DNA of 35,455 nucleotides, taken from the NCBI GenBank assembly GCA_947523045.1, contig CANNUR010000002.1, forward strand, positions 1 through 35,455, written 5' to 3'. The position numbers and the translations under genes were made by a program. This DNA comes from an uncultured Prosthecobacter sp. GTDB taxonomy: Bacteria; Verrucomicrobiota; Verrucomicrobiia; Verrucomicrobiales; Verrucomicrobiaceae. This document shows, piece after piece, positions 8,936 to 17,031 of the stretch (the first letter of the stretch is position 1; the number at the start of each line of letters is the position of its first letter). Below the pieces are notes generated by a model. That model worked only from the letters and a program-made list of their open reading frames with translations, did no database searches and was not told the origin of the DNA.

Positions 8936-8964
8936 TTGGCAAAAGGGCCTGACGGCTCTACATT
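8936..8964 (+). promoter_or_regulatory. Sigma70-type promoter of the orphan response regulator
   Basis: A -35 TTGGCA (8936-8941) and -10 TACATT (8959-8964) have an ideal 17-nt spacer. The start site would fall near 8971, giving a leader of about 45 nt that is A/C-rich and lacks a Shine-Dalgarno sequence. Confidence 0.65.
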
Positions 8965-9016
8965 TTTTCAAATACGAACAAAAAACCAACCCCCAACCCC
9001 CCATCCACGGCCAACC

Positions 9017-9655
9017 ATGAAACACAAGATCTATCTCCTCGACGACCATCCCATCGTCATTGAGGGGTTGAAAAAAATCTTTGAGGGACAGGAAGACCTT
9101 CAATTCGTCGGCAACTCGGAAGATGCCAACTCGGCGTTGCAGGAAATTCCGAAACTGAAGCCGGATCTCATCATTCTCGATCTGACTCTGAAAGACCGCA
9201 GCGGGGTGGATCTCATCAAGAAGCTCAAGCAGAGCCATCCGGAAATTCTCGTGCTGGTCTACTCGATGCATGATGAAAATGTCTACGCTGAGCGCTGCCT
9301 TCGAGCCGGTGCCATGGGGTACCTGATGAAGGGTGAGCCTTCGGCGCGGTTGATTCAGGCGGTGCGCCAGGTGCTCAGCGGCGGTTTCTTCTTCAGTGCC
9401 TCCCTGCTCAGCAGCATCGTGTCCGGCGGTGGTCCGCGCTCCGGTTCGCGTGGCGAACCCGGTCGCATGCTCAGTGACCGCCAACTGGAGGTCTTCGAGA
9501 TGGTGGGCCGCGGTTTTGATTCGCACGAGATCGGTGAGAAACTCAACCTCAGCGCCAAGACGGTCGATGCGCACAAGGCGAACATCCGCCAGAAGCTCGG
9601 CCTCGATTCCGCCCGCGAACTGCTCATGGAAGCCGTGCGCTGGGTCGAGAAATAA
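9017..9655 (+). CDS. NarL/FixJ-family response regulator, orphan
   Basis: This 212-residue two-component response regulator has an N-terminal receiver domain with acidic pair Asp9-Asp10, phospho-acceptor Asp55 (LIILDLTL), Ser83 and Lys105 (GYLMKGE). A Gly/Ser/Arg linker at about 138-152 leads to a C-terminal LuxR-type helix-turn-helix (about 153-205; SDRQLEVF, NLSAKTVDAHKANIRQKLGL). It should bind DNA when phosphorylated. The start at 9017 gives the normal beta-1 strand (KHKIYLLDD); the open frame upstream is not receiver-like. No histidine kinase is adjacent, so it is an orphan here. The gene is monocistronic, with its own promoter and an intrinsic terminator. Its targets are unknown. Confidence 0.94.
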   Translation: MKHKIYLLDDHPIVIEGLKKIFEGQEDLQFVGNSEDANSALQEIPKLKPDLIILDLTLKDRSGVDLIKKLKQSHPEILVLVYSMHDENVYAERCLRAGAMGYLMKGEPSARLIQAVRQVLSGGFFFSASLLSSIVSGGGPRSGSRGEPGRMLSDRQLEVFEMVGRGFDSHEIGEKLNLSAKTVDAHKANIRQKLGLDSARELLMEAVRWVEK

Positions 9656-9672
9656 GATCCCTCCAGCTTCGC

Positions 9673-9711
9673 AACGCCGCGGTTCCGTTTCGGGACCGCG
9701 GCGTTTTTTTT
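9673..9711 (+). terminator. Rho-independent terminator of the response regulator
   Basis: The stem AACGCCGCGGT (9673-9683) pairs with ACCGCGGCGTT (9695-9705), extended by inner pairs around a short loop GTTTC. It is followed by eight T (9704-9711). It begins 18 nt after the TAA stop. On the other strand no T-run follows the stem, so it does not look bidirectional toward murG. Confidence 0.92.
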
Positions 9712-9772
9712 GAGCCGCCTTTCCCGGGCGTTTGGAATGAGGCAGGCGCTGGTTGCCGCGGGCGGGCGGGAC

Positions 9773-10888
9773 TCAGCGGCGCAGGCCGGTCTCGATCAGG
9801 TCGGCGAGGCGCTCGGCACAGTCGGGCGTGTCTTGGGCGCGGGCCGCCTGACGCATGGCCGATTCGCGGGTCGGGTCGAGCAGGATTTCACGCACGGCAT
9901 CGGCGAGGCGCTCCGGATTGAGATCGCTCTCGGGCAGCAGGCGGGCGGCACCGGCGGCGGCGAAGACCTCGGCATTGCGGGTCTGATGGTCGTCGGCGGC
10001 GTGCGGGTAGGGGATGAGCAGGCTGGGCACGCCGAAGCTGGCGAGTTCGGCCATGGTGGAGGCGCCGCTGCGGGCGATGGCGAGGTCGGCGACGCGCCAG
10101 GCGAGGTCCATGCGGTGGCAGAAGGCGGCGACGTGCTGGGCCAGCTGCGGGTGACGGGCGTAGGCGTCGCGCACCTCCTCGTAGTCGCCGGGGCCGGCGA
10201 TGTGCAGCACCTGCAGGCCCATGGCTTCGAAGGCATCGAGGCAGAGGCCGACGGCGCGGTTGACGCCGCGGGCGCCCTGGCTGCCGCCCATGACCAGCAG
10301 GGTTTTGCGCTTGGGATCGAGCTTGAAGAAGGCGTGTGGATCCTCGCTGGAGGCGGCCTTCATGGCGGCGCGTACGGGTGTGCCGGTGACGCGGACATCG
10401 CGGTGGCGGGCGAAATGGCCGGCGCAGGGTGCCAGGCCGCAGAGCACGGTGTCAGCGTAGCGGGCGTTGAGGCGGTTGGCCTTGCCGGGCACGGCATTGC
10501 TTTCGTGGATGAAGGTGCGGCAGCGCTCGCGGCGCCCCGCATAGAGCGGGGCGAAGGAGGTGAAACCGCCCATGCCGAGCACGGCGTCGATGCGCTCCTC
10601 GCGGATGAGGCGCCGGCAGTCGCGGATGCCGCGCCAGAGGCCGAGCAGGAAACGCGGCATGCGCGGCGACCAGAGCCGGGGCATGGCGAGGAAGGGCATC
10701 TTCTCAAAGCGCAGGCCGGGGTGACCTGAGGCGGCGATGGCGTCGATCTTCTTTTCGCTGATGAGCAGGGTGACGCGGTGACCGCGGGCGGCGAGGGCTT
10801 CGCCGACGGCGATGCCGGGGAAGAGGTGGCCGCCGGTGCCGCCGCAGGCGATGAGCACGTGGGCGGTCGGGTGGGGCGAGGTGTTCAC
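9773..10888 (-). CDS. murG: MurG, lipid I N-acetylglucosaminyltransferase
   Basis: MurG transfers GlcNAc from UDP-GlcNAc to lipid I on the inner face of the membrane, giving lipid II. The 371-residue GT-B protein has the N-terminal glycine loop GGTGGH (16-21). The second glycine-rich region is GGSQGARGVNR, and the UDP-GlcNAc-binding segment near the C-terminus reads RSGASTMAELASFGVPSLLIPYP. The start codon is GTG (10888), 7 nt after the ftsW stop. This is the last gene of the dcw run; murC, murB, ddl, ftsQ, ftsA and ftsZ do not follow. No intrinsic terminator for this strand is evident downstream. Confidence 0.96.
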   Translation of the reverse strand: MNTSPHPTAHVLIACGGTGGHLFPGIAVGEALAARGHRVTLLISEKKIDAIAASGHPGLRFEKMPFLAMPRLWSPRMPRFLLGLWRGIRDCRRLIREERIDAVLGMGGFTSFAPLYAGRRERCRTFIHESNAVPGKANRLNARYADTVLCGLAPCAGHFARHRDVRVTGTPVRAAMKAASSEDPHAFFKLDPKRKTLLVMGGSQGARGVNRAVGLCLDAFEAMGLQVLHIAGPGDYEEVRDAYARHPQLAQHVAAFCHRMDLAWRVADLAIARSGASTMAELASFGVPSLLIPYPHAADDHQTRNAEVFAAAGAARLLPESDLNPERLADAVREILLDPTRESAMRQAARAQDTPDCAERLADLIETGLRR

Positions 10889-10895
10889 GGAGAGG

Positions 10896-12077
10896 TCAGA
10901 GCTGGGGCGTCCAGCGGCGGCCGCGGCGGATCACGGGCAGTTGATCGCGCGTCAGGTGCACGCCGTGGGCGTGGAGGTTGGCAAGGATGCCCACCGCCAC
11001 CATGGCGGCCATCAGGCTGGAGCCCCCGTACGAGACGAAGGGCATGGGCAGTCCCTTGTTGGGCAGCAAAGCCGTGGTCACGCCCATGTTCAAGAGCGCC
11101 TCGAGACAAAGCATGAAGGTGAGGCCGAAGCCGAGCAGCTTGCCGAAGCGGTTCGGTGCGTAGGCGGCAACGCACATGCCGGAGACGGCGATGACGACAA
11201 AGAGCAGCAGGGTGCCGAGGCTGCCCCACAGGCCCCATTCCTCGCCGATCATGGGAAAGATGAAGTCGGTGTGCGCCTCGGGCAGGTAGGAGAGTTTCAT
11301 GCGTCCCTCGCCCAGGCCGCGACCCTCCAGGCCACCGGAGCCGAAGGCCAGCCAGGAGACCCACTGCTGCAGGCCGATGCCGTCCTTGTGCTTTTCCAGG
11401 TCGAAGACCGCGAGCACGCGCGCCATGCGGTTGGGGGCGAGCAGGATGCCGGCGGCGAGGGCGGCGGCGCCGGCGCCGATCAGGCCGAAGATGTAGCGCA
11501 GGCGGGTGCCGCCGACAAACATGATGCCGATGCCGACGGCGGCGGCGACCGAGCCGTTGCCAAGGTCGACCTCGGCGCCGATCAGGCCGACGATGCCGGC
11601 CAGGATCAGTCCGGGCAGCAGGAACCCTTCACGGAAGTTCTTTTCGCGGCCATCGTGCATGGCGAACCAGCCGGCGAGGGCGATGACGAGGGCGATCTTG
11701 GCGAATTCCGAAGGTTGGATGCGCATGTCACCCGGACCGAGGCTGAGCCAGCGGCTGGCGCCGTTGACGCGGGTGCCAATCAGCGGCGAATAGCCGAGCC
11801 ACTGGGCCAGGTGCCATTCAAAGCAGAGCAGCAGGCCAGTGGCGGCAAGGCCGAGCAGCCACCAGCGCCAGCGCAGCCAGAGATTGAAGGGCACAAAGGC
11901 GGTGATCAGTCCGGCGGCTCCGGCAAGTCCCACCCAGACGGCCTGCTTCCAGACGGTCACATAGGCTTCACCACCGCCCTCGCGAGTGTGGAAACTGGTG
12001 CTGGCCAGCATGGTGATGCCCAGGCTCACCAGCAGCAGGACCGCCAGTAGGAGGAAGAGGATGGAGCGCCGGGCCAT
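10896..12077 (-). CDS. ftsW: FtsW, SEDS-family septal peptidoglycan polymerase
   Basis: FtsW is the SEDS glycosyltransferase that polymerises lipid II at the septum together with the class B PBP FtsI. The 393-residue protein has about ten hydrophobic segments. SEDS landmarks include NGASRWLSLG, QPSEFAK, GRGLGEGRMK and the extracytoplasmic loop PEAHTDFIF, whose Asp271 corresponds to the catalytic aspartate of RodA/FtsW. The C-terminal PFVSYGGSSL motif is also present. The usual QPDLG loop reads EVDLGNGS here. Its position next to murG and in the same run as ftsI favours FtsW over RodA. The start is preceded by GCC, with no Shine-Dalgarno, 12 nt after the LysM gene. Confidence 0.95.
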   Translation of the reverse strand: MARRSILFLLLAVLLLVSLGITMLASTSFHTREGGGEAYVTVWKQAVWVGLAGAAGLITAFVPFNLWLRWRWWLLGLAATGLLLCFEWHLAQWLGYSPLIGTRVNGASRWLSLGPGDMRIQPSEFAKIALVIALAGWFAMHDGREKNFREGFLLPGLILAGIVGLIGAEVDLGNGSVAAAVGIGIMFVGGTRLRYIFGLIGAGAAALAAGILLAPNRMARVLAVFDLEKHKDGIGLQQWVSWLAFGSGGLEGRGLGEGRMKLSYLPEAHTDFIFPMIGEEWGLWGSLGTLLLFVVIAVSGMCVAAYAPNRFGKLLGFGLTFMLCLEALLNMGVTTALLPNKGLPMPFVSYGGSSLMAAMVAVGILANLHAHGVHLTRDQLPVIRRGRRWTPQL

Positions 12078-12089
12078 GGCGGGGAAGGA

Positions 12090-13106
12090 TCAGCGAGCTG
12101 GAATGACGAGCTTCATGCCCTCGCGGATGTGGTTCGGATCACTGAGCTTGTTCGCCTCCTGCAGCGCCTTGACGCTGACTTGATGGCGGCTGGCGATGCG
12201 ATGCAGGTTGTCGCCCAGCTTGACAGTGTGGGTCGCGGTCGCTGCCTTGGCGGCCGCTTTCGGCGCCGCTTTGGCGGCAACCCCGGCCGGTTTGGTGGCG
12301 GGCACCTGGCGCAGGGCGGCCACCTGCGTGGCCGGCACGGGAATGGCCTTGGGCACGCTGTCGGCGACCACCGGCACGGCGGCAGGTGGCTGCTCCTGCA
12401 CCCGCGGCGTGGTGGCCACCGGTGCGGGTGCGGGCGGGGTCGACTGCACCGCACGGCCCGGCGTCAGGTCCGGGGCGCGGGCCAGTTCACCGACGATCGT
12501 CGGCGCAAAGCTGAACTCGGCGGCGGCGGGCGCCGGCGGCAGGTCGACGGCCTGGGTGGCGCTGGCGAGGGATTCGGCGGGCGGTGCAGCCTCCGCGGCG
12601 AGGGCGGCGTCGGGAATGCTCACTGCGCGGACGACCGGCTGACGCGGGTAGCGCAGGATGGTGTTCTGGTCGAGCTGGGCGCCCTTGTCGAGCATGTTCA
12701 GCCGGATGAGTACATCCTGCGGCACCTTGAGTTTTTCCGCGACCTTGGGGATTGAATCGCCGGAGCGCCACTCATAGGTGGCGTAGTCCTCGATCGGCAG
12801 CTCCTTCTCCAGGGTCGAGGTGCTGACGGCCGGTGGTGGCAGGGCGCTGGAGCCGGATTTGGCCGGTTGCGCGCGGACCGGTCGGGGGGCGGTGATTGGG
12901 CTGTTGAGGTAATCATAGACGATGATGCCGCCGATGACGACGACATGGATCATCACCATGACGACGAACAGGCGGGCCATGCCGGCGTTGGGTTCGTGCT
13001 GGTTGAACACGCCCTCGTCGGTGACCGTCATCGAGATCAGGATGTCGCCCTTTTTGCGACGCACCGGTTTGGGCAGCTGCATTTTGTCTTGGCGTTTCAT
13101 TTTCAT
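12090..13106 (-). CDS. Membrane-anchored LysM protein within the dcw cluster
   Basis: This 338-residue protein has a cytoplasmic basic N-terminus (1-42) and one membrane segment (about 43-64). A first LysM-like domain (about 109-155, YEWRSGDSIPKVAEKL to ILRYP) is followed by a long Ala/Pro-rich linker (about 160-285). A second canonical LysM ends the protein (about 291-337, HTVKLGDNLHRIASRH to LVIP). LysM domains bind the glycan of peptidoglycan. A single-pass anchor with outward-facing LysM domains suggests a link between the envelope machinery and the wall. No amidase, peptidase or SPOR domain is visible. It lies 21 nt after murD and 12 nt before ftsW, so it is surely coexpressed with them. 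This position is not part of the classical dcw order. An alternative start is two codons further in (13100). Confidence 0.88.
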   Translation of the reverse strand: MKMKRQDKMQLPKPVRRKKGDILISMTVTDEGVFNQHEPNAGMARLFVVMVMIHVVVIGGIIVYDYLNSPITAPRPVRAQPAKSGSSALPPPAVSTSTLEKELPIEDYATYEWRSGDSIPKVAEKLKVPQDVLIRLNMLDKGAQLDQNTILRYPRQPVVRAVSIPDAALAAEAAPPAESLASATQAVDLPPAPAAAEFSFAPTIVGELARAPDLTPGRAVQSTPPAPAPVATTPRVQEQPPAAVPVVADSVPKAIPVPATQVAALRQVPATKPAGVAAKAAPKAAAKAATATHTVKLGDNLHRIASRHQVSVKALQEANKLSDPNHIREGMKLVIPAR

Positions 13107-13127
13107 GGCGTCCGGGGGGGGCTGAGG

Positions 13128-14459
13128 TCAGGTGAGTTGTTGGGCGGCCTGGCGGAAGGCCTCGCCGCGCTGGGCGTAGCCGCTGTACATGTCGAAGCTG
13201 GAGGTGCCGGGGCTGAGGATGACGAGATCGCCCTCGTGCGAGAGTCGGGCGGCGCGGCGCACGGCGTCGGCCATGTCGGTGGCGGTCTCGCAGGGCAACA
13301 GCGGCGCGAAGGCGGCCTGCAGCTGCGGCGTGATTTCGCCGATGAGCACCAGTGCGCGCACGCGGCCGGGCAGCAGGGTGGCGAGTGGGCGGTAATCGAG
13401 CTGCTTGTCTTTGCCTCCGGCGATCAGCACGATGGGCCGGTCCATGGAGACGAGGCAGGCTTCGAGCGCGTGCAGGTTGGTGGCCTTGGAATCGTTGATG
13501 AATTCGCGGCCCTGCCAGTCGCGCACCAGTTCGCAGCGATGCGCCGGCGGGGTGTAGGCGGCCGCCGCCTCCAGCATGGCCGGCACTTCGAGGCCGAATT
13601 CCTGGCAGGCGGCCAGAGCGGCGAGCAGGTTTTCCAGGTTGTGGCGGCCGCGCAGGCGGATGCGGTCGGTGCGACCGACCTCGACGCCGTGGTGGCAGAT
13701 GCGCCCTTCGCTCCAGGTCCAGTCGGCCTCGGCACCGGTGGCGGAGAAGGTGACGCGGCGGGCCGCGCCGCTGTCGACCGCTTCGCCGGCACGCACGACC
13801 GCGAGGTCGTCGCGGGTGAGGTTTTCGAAGATGCGCGCCTTGGCTGCGTAATACGAGGCGAGATCCGGGTAGCGGTCGAGGTGGTCGGGGGCGAAGTTCA
13901 GCCAGACGGCGACGCGCGGGCGGAAGCGCTCGATGGTTTCGAGCTGGAAACTGCTGACTTCAAGGGCCAGCACGTCGTAGGCGACGCCGGAGTCGACCAC
14001 CTCGCTGAGCGGGATGCCGTGGTTGCCGCAGGGCAGGGACTTCAGGCCGCAGCCGTTGAGGATGGCGGCGGTGAGTTCGGTGCAGGTGCTTTTGCCATTG
14101 GTGCCCGTGATGGCAATGAGCGGCGTCGTGTTGTGACGGAAGCCGAACTCCATCTCGCCGGTGAGGCGGGCGCCGGCCGCGGCGAAGCGCTGCGGCAGCG
14201 GCCAGCCGGTGTCCAGGCCGGGGCTGAGCACGGCTTCGCTGAACTCACCGGCGCGCAGCACGCGCTCGCGGGCCGCCGAGCCGGCGACGACTTCGAAGGC
14301 TTCCGCGCGCAGGCGCTCGAGCGCGGCACCAAGTTTGGCCGGATCGCCCTCGTCGAACACCGTCACCTGCGCGCCCAGACGTCGCGCCAGGCGCGCGGCG
14401 CCGAGGCCGCTGCGGCCGGCGCCGAGGATGGCGAGGTGTTGTCCGGTGAGGTCGTGCAT
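13128..14459 (-). CDS. murD: MurD, UDP-MurNAc-L-Ala:D-Glu ligase
   Basis: This ATP-dependent ligase adds D-glutamate to UDP-MurNAc-L-alanine in the cytoplasm. The 443 residues match the usual length (E. coli MurD is about 440). An N-terminal nucleotide-binding fold (GAGRSGLGAARLA) is followed by the Mur-ligase ATP loop TGTNGKST (118-125, Lys123). The central-domain signatures NFAPDHLDRY and RGRHNLENLLAA and the C-terminal NDSKATN and SPGTSSFDMY follow. It starts 2 nt after the mraY stop and has no Shine-Dalgarno. Confidence 0.97.
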   Translation of the reverse strand: MHDLTGQHLAILGAGRSGLGAARLARRLGAQVTVFDEGDPAKLGAALERLRAEAFEVVAGSAARERVLRAGEFSEAVLSPGLDTGWPLPQRFAAAGARLTGEMEFGFRHNTTPLIAITGTNGKSTCTELTAAILNGCGLKSLPCGNHGIPLSEVVDSGVAYDVLALEVSSFQLETIERFRPRVAVWLNFAPDHLDRYPDLASYYAAKARIFENLTRDDLAVVRAGEAVDSGAARRVTFSATGAEADWTWSEGRICHHGVEVGRTDRIRLRGRHNLENLLAALAACQEFGLEVPAMLEAAAAYTPPAHRCELVRDWQGREFINDSKATNLHALEACLVSMDRPIVLIAGGKDKQLDYRPLATLLPGRVRALVLIGEITPQLQAAFAPLLPCETATDMADAVRRAARLSHEGDLVILSPGTSSFDMYSGYAQRGEAFRQAAQQLT

Positions 14460-14461
14460 GA

Positions 14462-15664
14462 TCAGCGCAGCTTGAGGGTGGCGAGGCCCATGAGGGCGAA
14501 GAGCAGGGAGAGGATCCAGAAGCGGACGATCACCTGGTTCTCATGCCAGCCGCCGAGTTCGAAGTGGTGGTGGATGGGCGACATGCGGAAGACCCGCTTG
14601 CCGCGCGTCTTGAAGCTGGCGACCTGGATCATGACGCTCATCGCCTCCATGACGAAGACGCCGCCGACGAGGACGAGCACGATCTCCTGCTTGCAGGCGA
14701 TGGCGAGGCTGGCGATGCAGCCGCCGAGCGCGAGCGAGCCGGTGTCGCCCATGAACATGCGCGCGGGATGGGCGTTGAACCAGAGGAAGCCGAGGCAGGC
14801 GCCGGCGAGGGCCATGGCGACGATGGGCAGCTCGTTGGCGAGCGAGTGGTGGGCGACGCCGAGGTACTCCGAGTAGTTGGCGTTGCCGCAGACGTAGCCG
14901 AAGCCGGCGTAGGCGAGGGCGGTGGTCAGCGAGCAGCCGGTGGCGAGGCCGTCGAGGCCGTCGGTCAGGTTGACCGCGTTCGAGGCGCCGACGATGACGA
15001 GGGTGAAGAGCAGGACGGCGAAGAAGCCCATGTCGGCGATGAGCGGCTCCTTGAGCAGGGGCACGAACAGGCCGCGCAGCAGCGGCGTGCCGCCGAGCTG
15101 GGCGATGGGCGCGTCCTGACCGGCCTTGCTGGCCTGATCGATGACGGCGTCCGGCGGCACCAGGTAGCAGAAGGCGAGGCCGGCGAGAAAGGCGACGCCG
15201 CCCTGCCAGACCAGCTTGGTGCGGGCGCTCACGCCCTTGGAGTTTTTCTTGCTGATCTTCAGGTAGTCATCCCAGAAGCCGAGCGCGCCGAGGCCGACGG
15301 TGGTGAAGAGGATGATCCAGACCATGAGGTTGTCCCACTTCGCCCAGAGCAGGGTGGAGGCGACGATGGTGGCGACGATGAGCAGGCCGCCCATGGTCGG
15401 TGTGCCGGCCTTTTTGCCGTGCAGATCGTACAGTTGGCGGACCTCCTCGGCGCTGCGCACGGGCTGGCCGATCTTCAGTGAGATGAGGCGGCGGATGAGC
15501 GGTTCACCGAGGAAGATCGACAGGAAAAAGGCGGTCACCGCCGCGCCGCCGGCCCGGAAGGTGTGGTAGCGGAAGATGTTGAGCACCTTGTAGATCAGCG
15601 AGTCGACGCTGATCCATTGGCCGGCTTCAAGCCAGCCGCGCAGTTCGTAAAGCCAATACATCAT
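14462..15664 (-). CDS. mraY: MraY, phospho-MurNAc-pentapeptide translocase
   Basis: MraY joins UDP-MurNAc-pentapeptide to undecaprenyl phosphate in the membrane, making lipid I. The 400-residue polytopic protein carries the family motifs KKAGTPTMGG, GFWDDYLK (catalytic Asp pair), NAVNLTDGLDGLA, FMGDTGSLALGG and PIHHHFE. Its start overlaps the murF stop by four bases (ATGA), indicating translational coupling. A second ATG immediately follows the first. Confidence 0.97.
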   Translation of the reverse strand: MMYWLYELRGWLEAGQWISVDSLIYKVLNIFRYHTFRAGGAAVTAFFLSIFLGEPLIRRLISLKIGQPVRSAEEVRQLYDLHGKKAGTPTMGGLLIVATIVASTLLWAKWDNLMVWIILFTTVGLGALGFWDDYLKISKKNSKGVSARTKLVWQGGVAFLAGLAFCYLVPPDAVIDQASKAGQDAPIAQLGGTPLLRGLFVPLLKEPLIADMGFFAVLLFTLVIVGASNAVNLTDGLDGLATGCSLTTALAYAGFGYVCGNANYSEYLGVAHHSLANELPIVAMALAGACLGFLWFNAHPARMFMGDTGSLALGGCIASLAIACKQEIVLVLVGGVFVMEAMSVMIQVASFKTRGKRVFRMSPIHHHFELGGWHENQVIVRFWILSLLFALMGLATLKLR

Positions 15665-17028
15665 GACGGCTGAAAGGGGGTGAGAACGTTTTCCATGGCC
15701 GAGGAGCGGCTGCCCTTGACGAGCACGGCATCGCCCTCGCGCACGAGTTCGCGCAGCGCCTCGGCGCAGGCGGCGTGGTCGGCAAAGCGGCGGACCAGCG
15801 GGCAGTCTGCGGCTCCCTCGACGATCCAGGCGGCTTCGGTGGCGCCCACGGCGAGCACGCCGTCGAGCCCGAGTTCGGCGGCGACGGCACCGACGCGGCG
15901 GTGCTCGCTTTCGGCGATCGCGCCGAGTTCGCCCATGCGGCCGAGCACGGCATAGCGGGCGCGCGCGCGGCCGGCCGCCAGGGTGCGCAGGGCGGCGATG
16001 ACCGAGTCGGGATTGGCGTTGTAGCTGTCGTTGATGAAACGCACGCCGGCCGATTCAAAGACCTGCATGCGGCCGCCGCTGAGTCTCGCCGCTGCCAGGG
16101 CCGAGGCGATGTCGTCCGGGGCGACGCCGAGCGACCAGCCAAGGGTGGCGGCGAGGGCGGCGTTGCCCACCATGTGCTCACCGAGCACTGGCAGGAAGGT
16201 GTCAACGATTTCGCCGCTGAAATCGAGCTTGAAGCGCGTGCCGTCGTCGCCGGTGCGCAGGTCGAAGGCGCGCACATCGCCAGAGCCGATCCCGGCGGTG
16301 AGCACCTGCGCCTGGCAGTGGCGGGCAATGAGGGGCGTGTAGGCATCGCCAGCCGGCAGGACGACGACGCCGTCCGCGGGCACGTTGGCGGGCAGGGTGG
16401 CTTTTTCCCAGGCGATGGCGTCGCGGCTGCCCAGGTACTCGATGTGGGCCATGCCGACGTTGGTGAGCACGGCGGCGTCGGGCTGGGCGATGTCAACCAG
16501 GGTCTTGATTTCGCCCGCATGATTCATGCCCATCTCAACAACCGCGCATTCGTCGCCGTCCTCGAGCGCGAGCAGGGTGAGCGGCACGCCGATGTGATTG
16601 TTGAGGTTGCCGAGGGTGGCGCGGGTGCGGAAGCGGTGGCCGAGCACCGCGGCGGCGAGATCCTTGGTGCTGGTCTTGCCGTTGCTGCCGGTCAGGCCGA
16701 CGACGAGCGGCTGATGCCAGGCGCGGTAGCCGCGCGCGAGATCCTGCAGGGCGGCCAGCGTGTCGCCCACCTCGAGGACGGCGCAACCGGCCGGCAGCTG
16801 CCAGTCGGCGCGGACTCCGGCGACGACCACTGCGGCAACGCCGGCGGCGGCGACCTGCGGCACGAAGTCATGGGCGTCGAAGCGCTCGCCGCGGAGGGCC
16901 ACGAAGACGTCGCCCGGGCCGGCCTTGCGCGAGTCGGTCAGCACCCGCGTCACCGCACACGCCGCCGGCGCCTGACGGACGTGACCGTCCGTGAAGCTGA
17001 GCAGGGTGTCGAGCGGGATGGGTTTCAT
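15661..17028 (-). CDS. murF: MurF, UDP-MurNAc-tripeptide:D-Ala-D-Ala ligase
   Basis: MurF adds D-alanyl-D-alanine to the UDP-MurNAc tripeptide. The 455 residues show the N-terminal substrate-binding domain (TDSRKAGPGDVFVAL), the ATP loop GLTGSNGKTST (111-121, Lys118), the central motif VVEMGMNHAGEI, and the C-terminal NDSYNANPDS and GRMGELG. Four nucleotides would be the normal overlap in this cluster; here murF instead begins 3 nt after the murE stop. CCC directly precedes the ATG and no Shine-Dalgarno is present. Confidence 0.97.
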   Translation of the reverse strand: MKPIPLDTLLSFTDGHVRQAPAACAVTRVLTDSRKAGPGDVFVALRGERFDAHDFVPQVAAAGVAAVVVAGVRADWQLPAGCAVLEVGDTLAALQDLARGYRAWHQPLVVGLTGSNGKTSTKDLAAAVLGHRFRTRATLGNLNNHIGVPLTLLALEDGDECAVVEMGMNHAGEIKTLVDIAQPDAAVLTNVGMAHIEYLGSRDAIAWEKATLPANVPADGVVVLPAGDAYTPLIARHCQAQVLTAGIGSGDVRAFDLRTGDDGTRFKLDFSGEIVDTFLPVLGEHMVGNAALAATLGWSLGVAPDDIASALAAARLSGGRMQVFESAGVRFINDSYNANPDSVIAALRTLAAGRARARYAVLGRMGELGAIAESEHRRVGAVAAELGLDGVLAVGATEAAWIVEGAADCPLVRRFADHAACAEALRELVREGDAVLVKGSRSSAMENVLTPFQPS

Positions 17029-17031
17029 GGG

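Larger units (their letters stand above)
8621..9016. other. Divergent intergenic region (396 nt) between zinc-ribbon gene and response regulator
   Basis: No gene is seen here. About 8790-9010 is markedly more AT-rich than the surroundings and holds candidate promoters for both directions. The last 46 nt before the response regulator (8971-9016) are almost free of G and made of A and C runs, so the leader should be unstructured. The 12-mer ATTGCCATTTTA at 8854-8865 recurs on the opposite strand ahead of the dcw cluster (22091 to 22080). Confidence 0.6.

Noticed and set aside
8798-9574. Minus-strand frame antisense to the response regulator
   Set aside because: It covers the receiver and HTH coding region in reverse, crosses the promoter region and has no domain.
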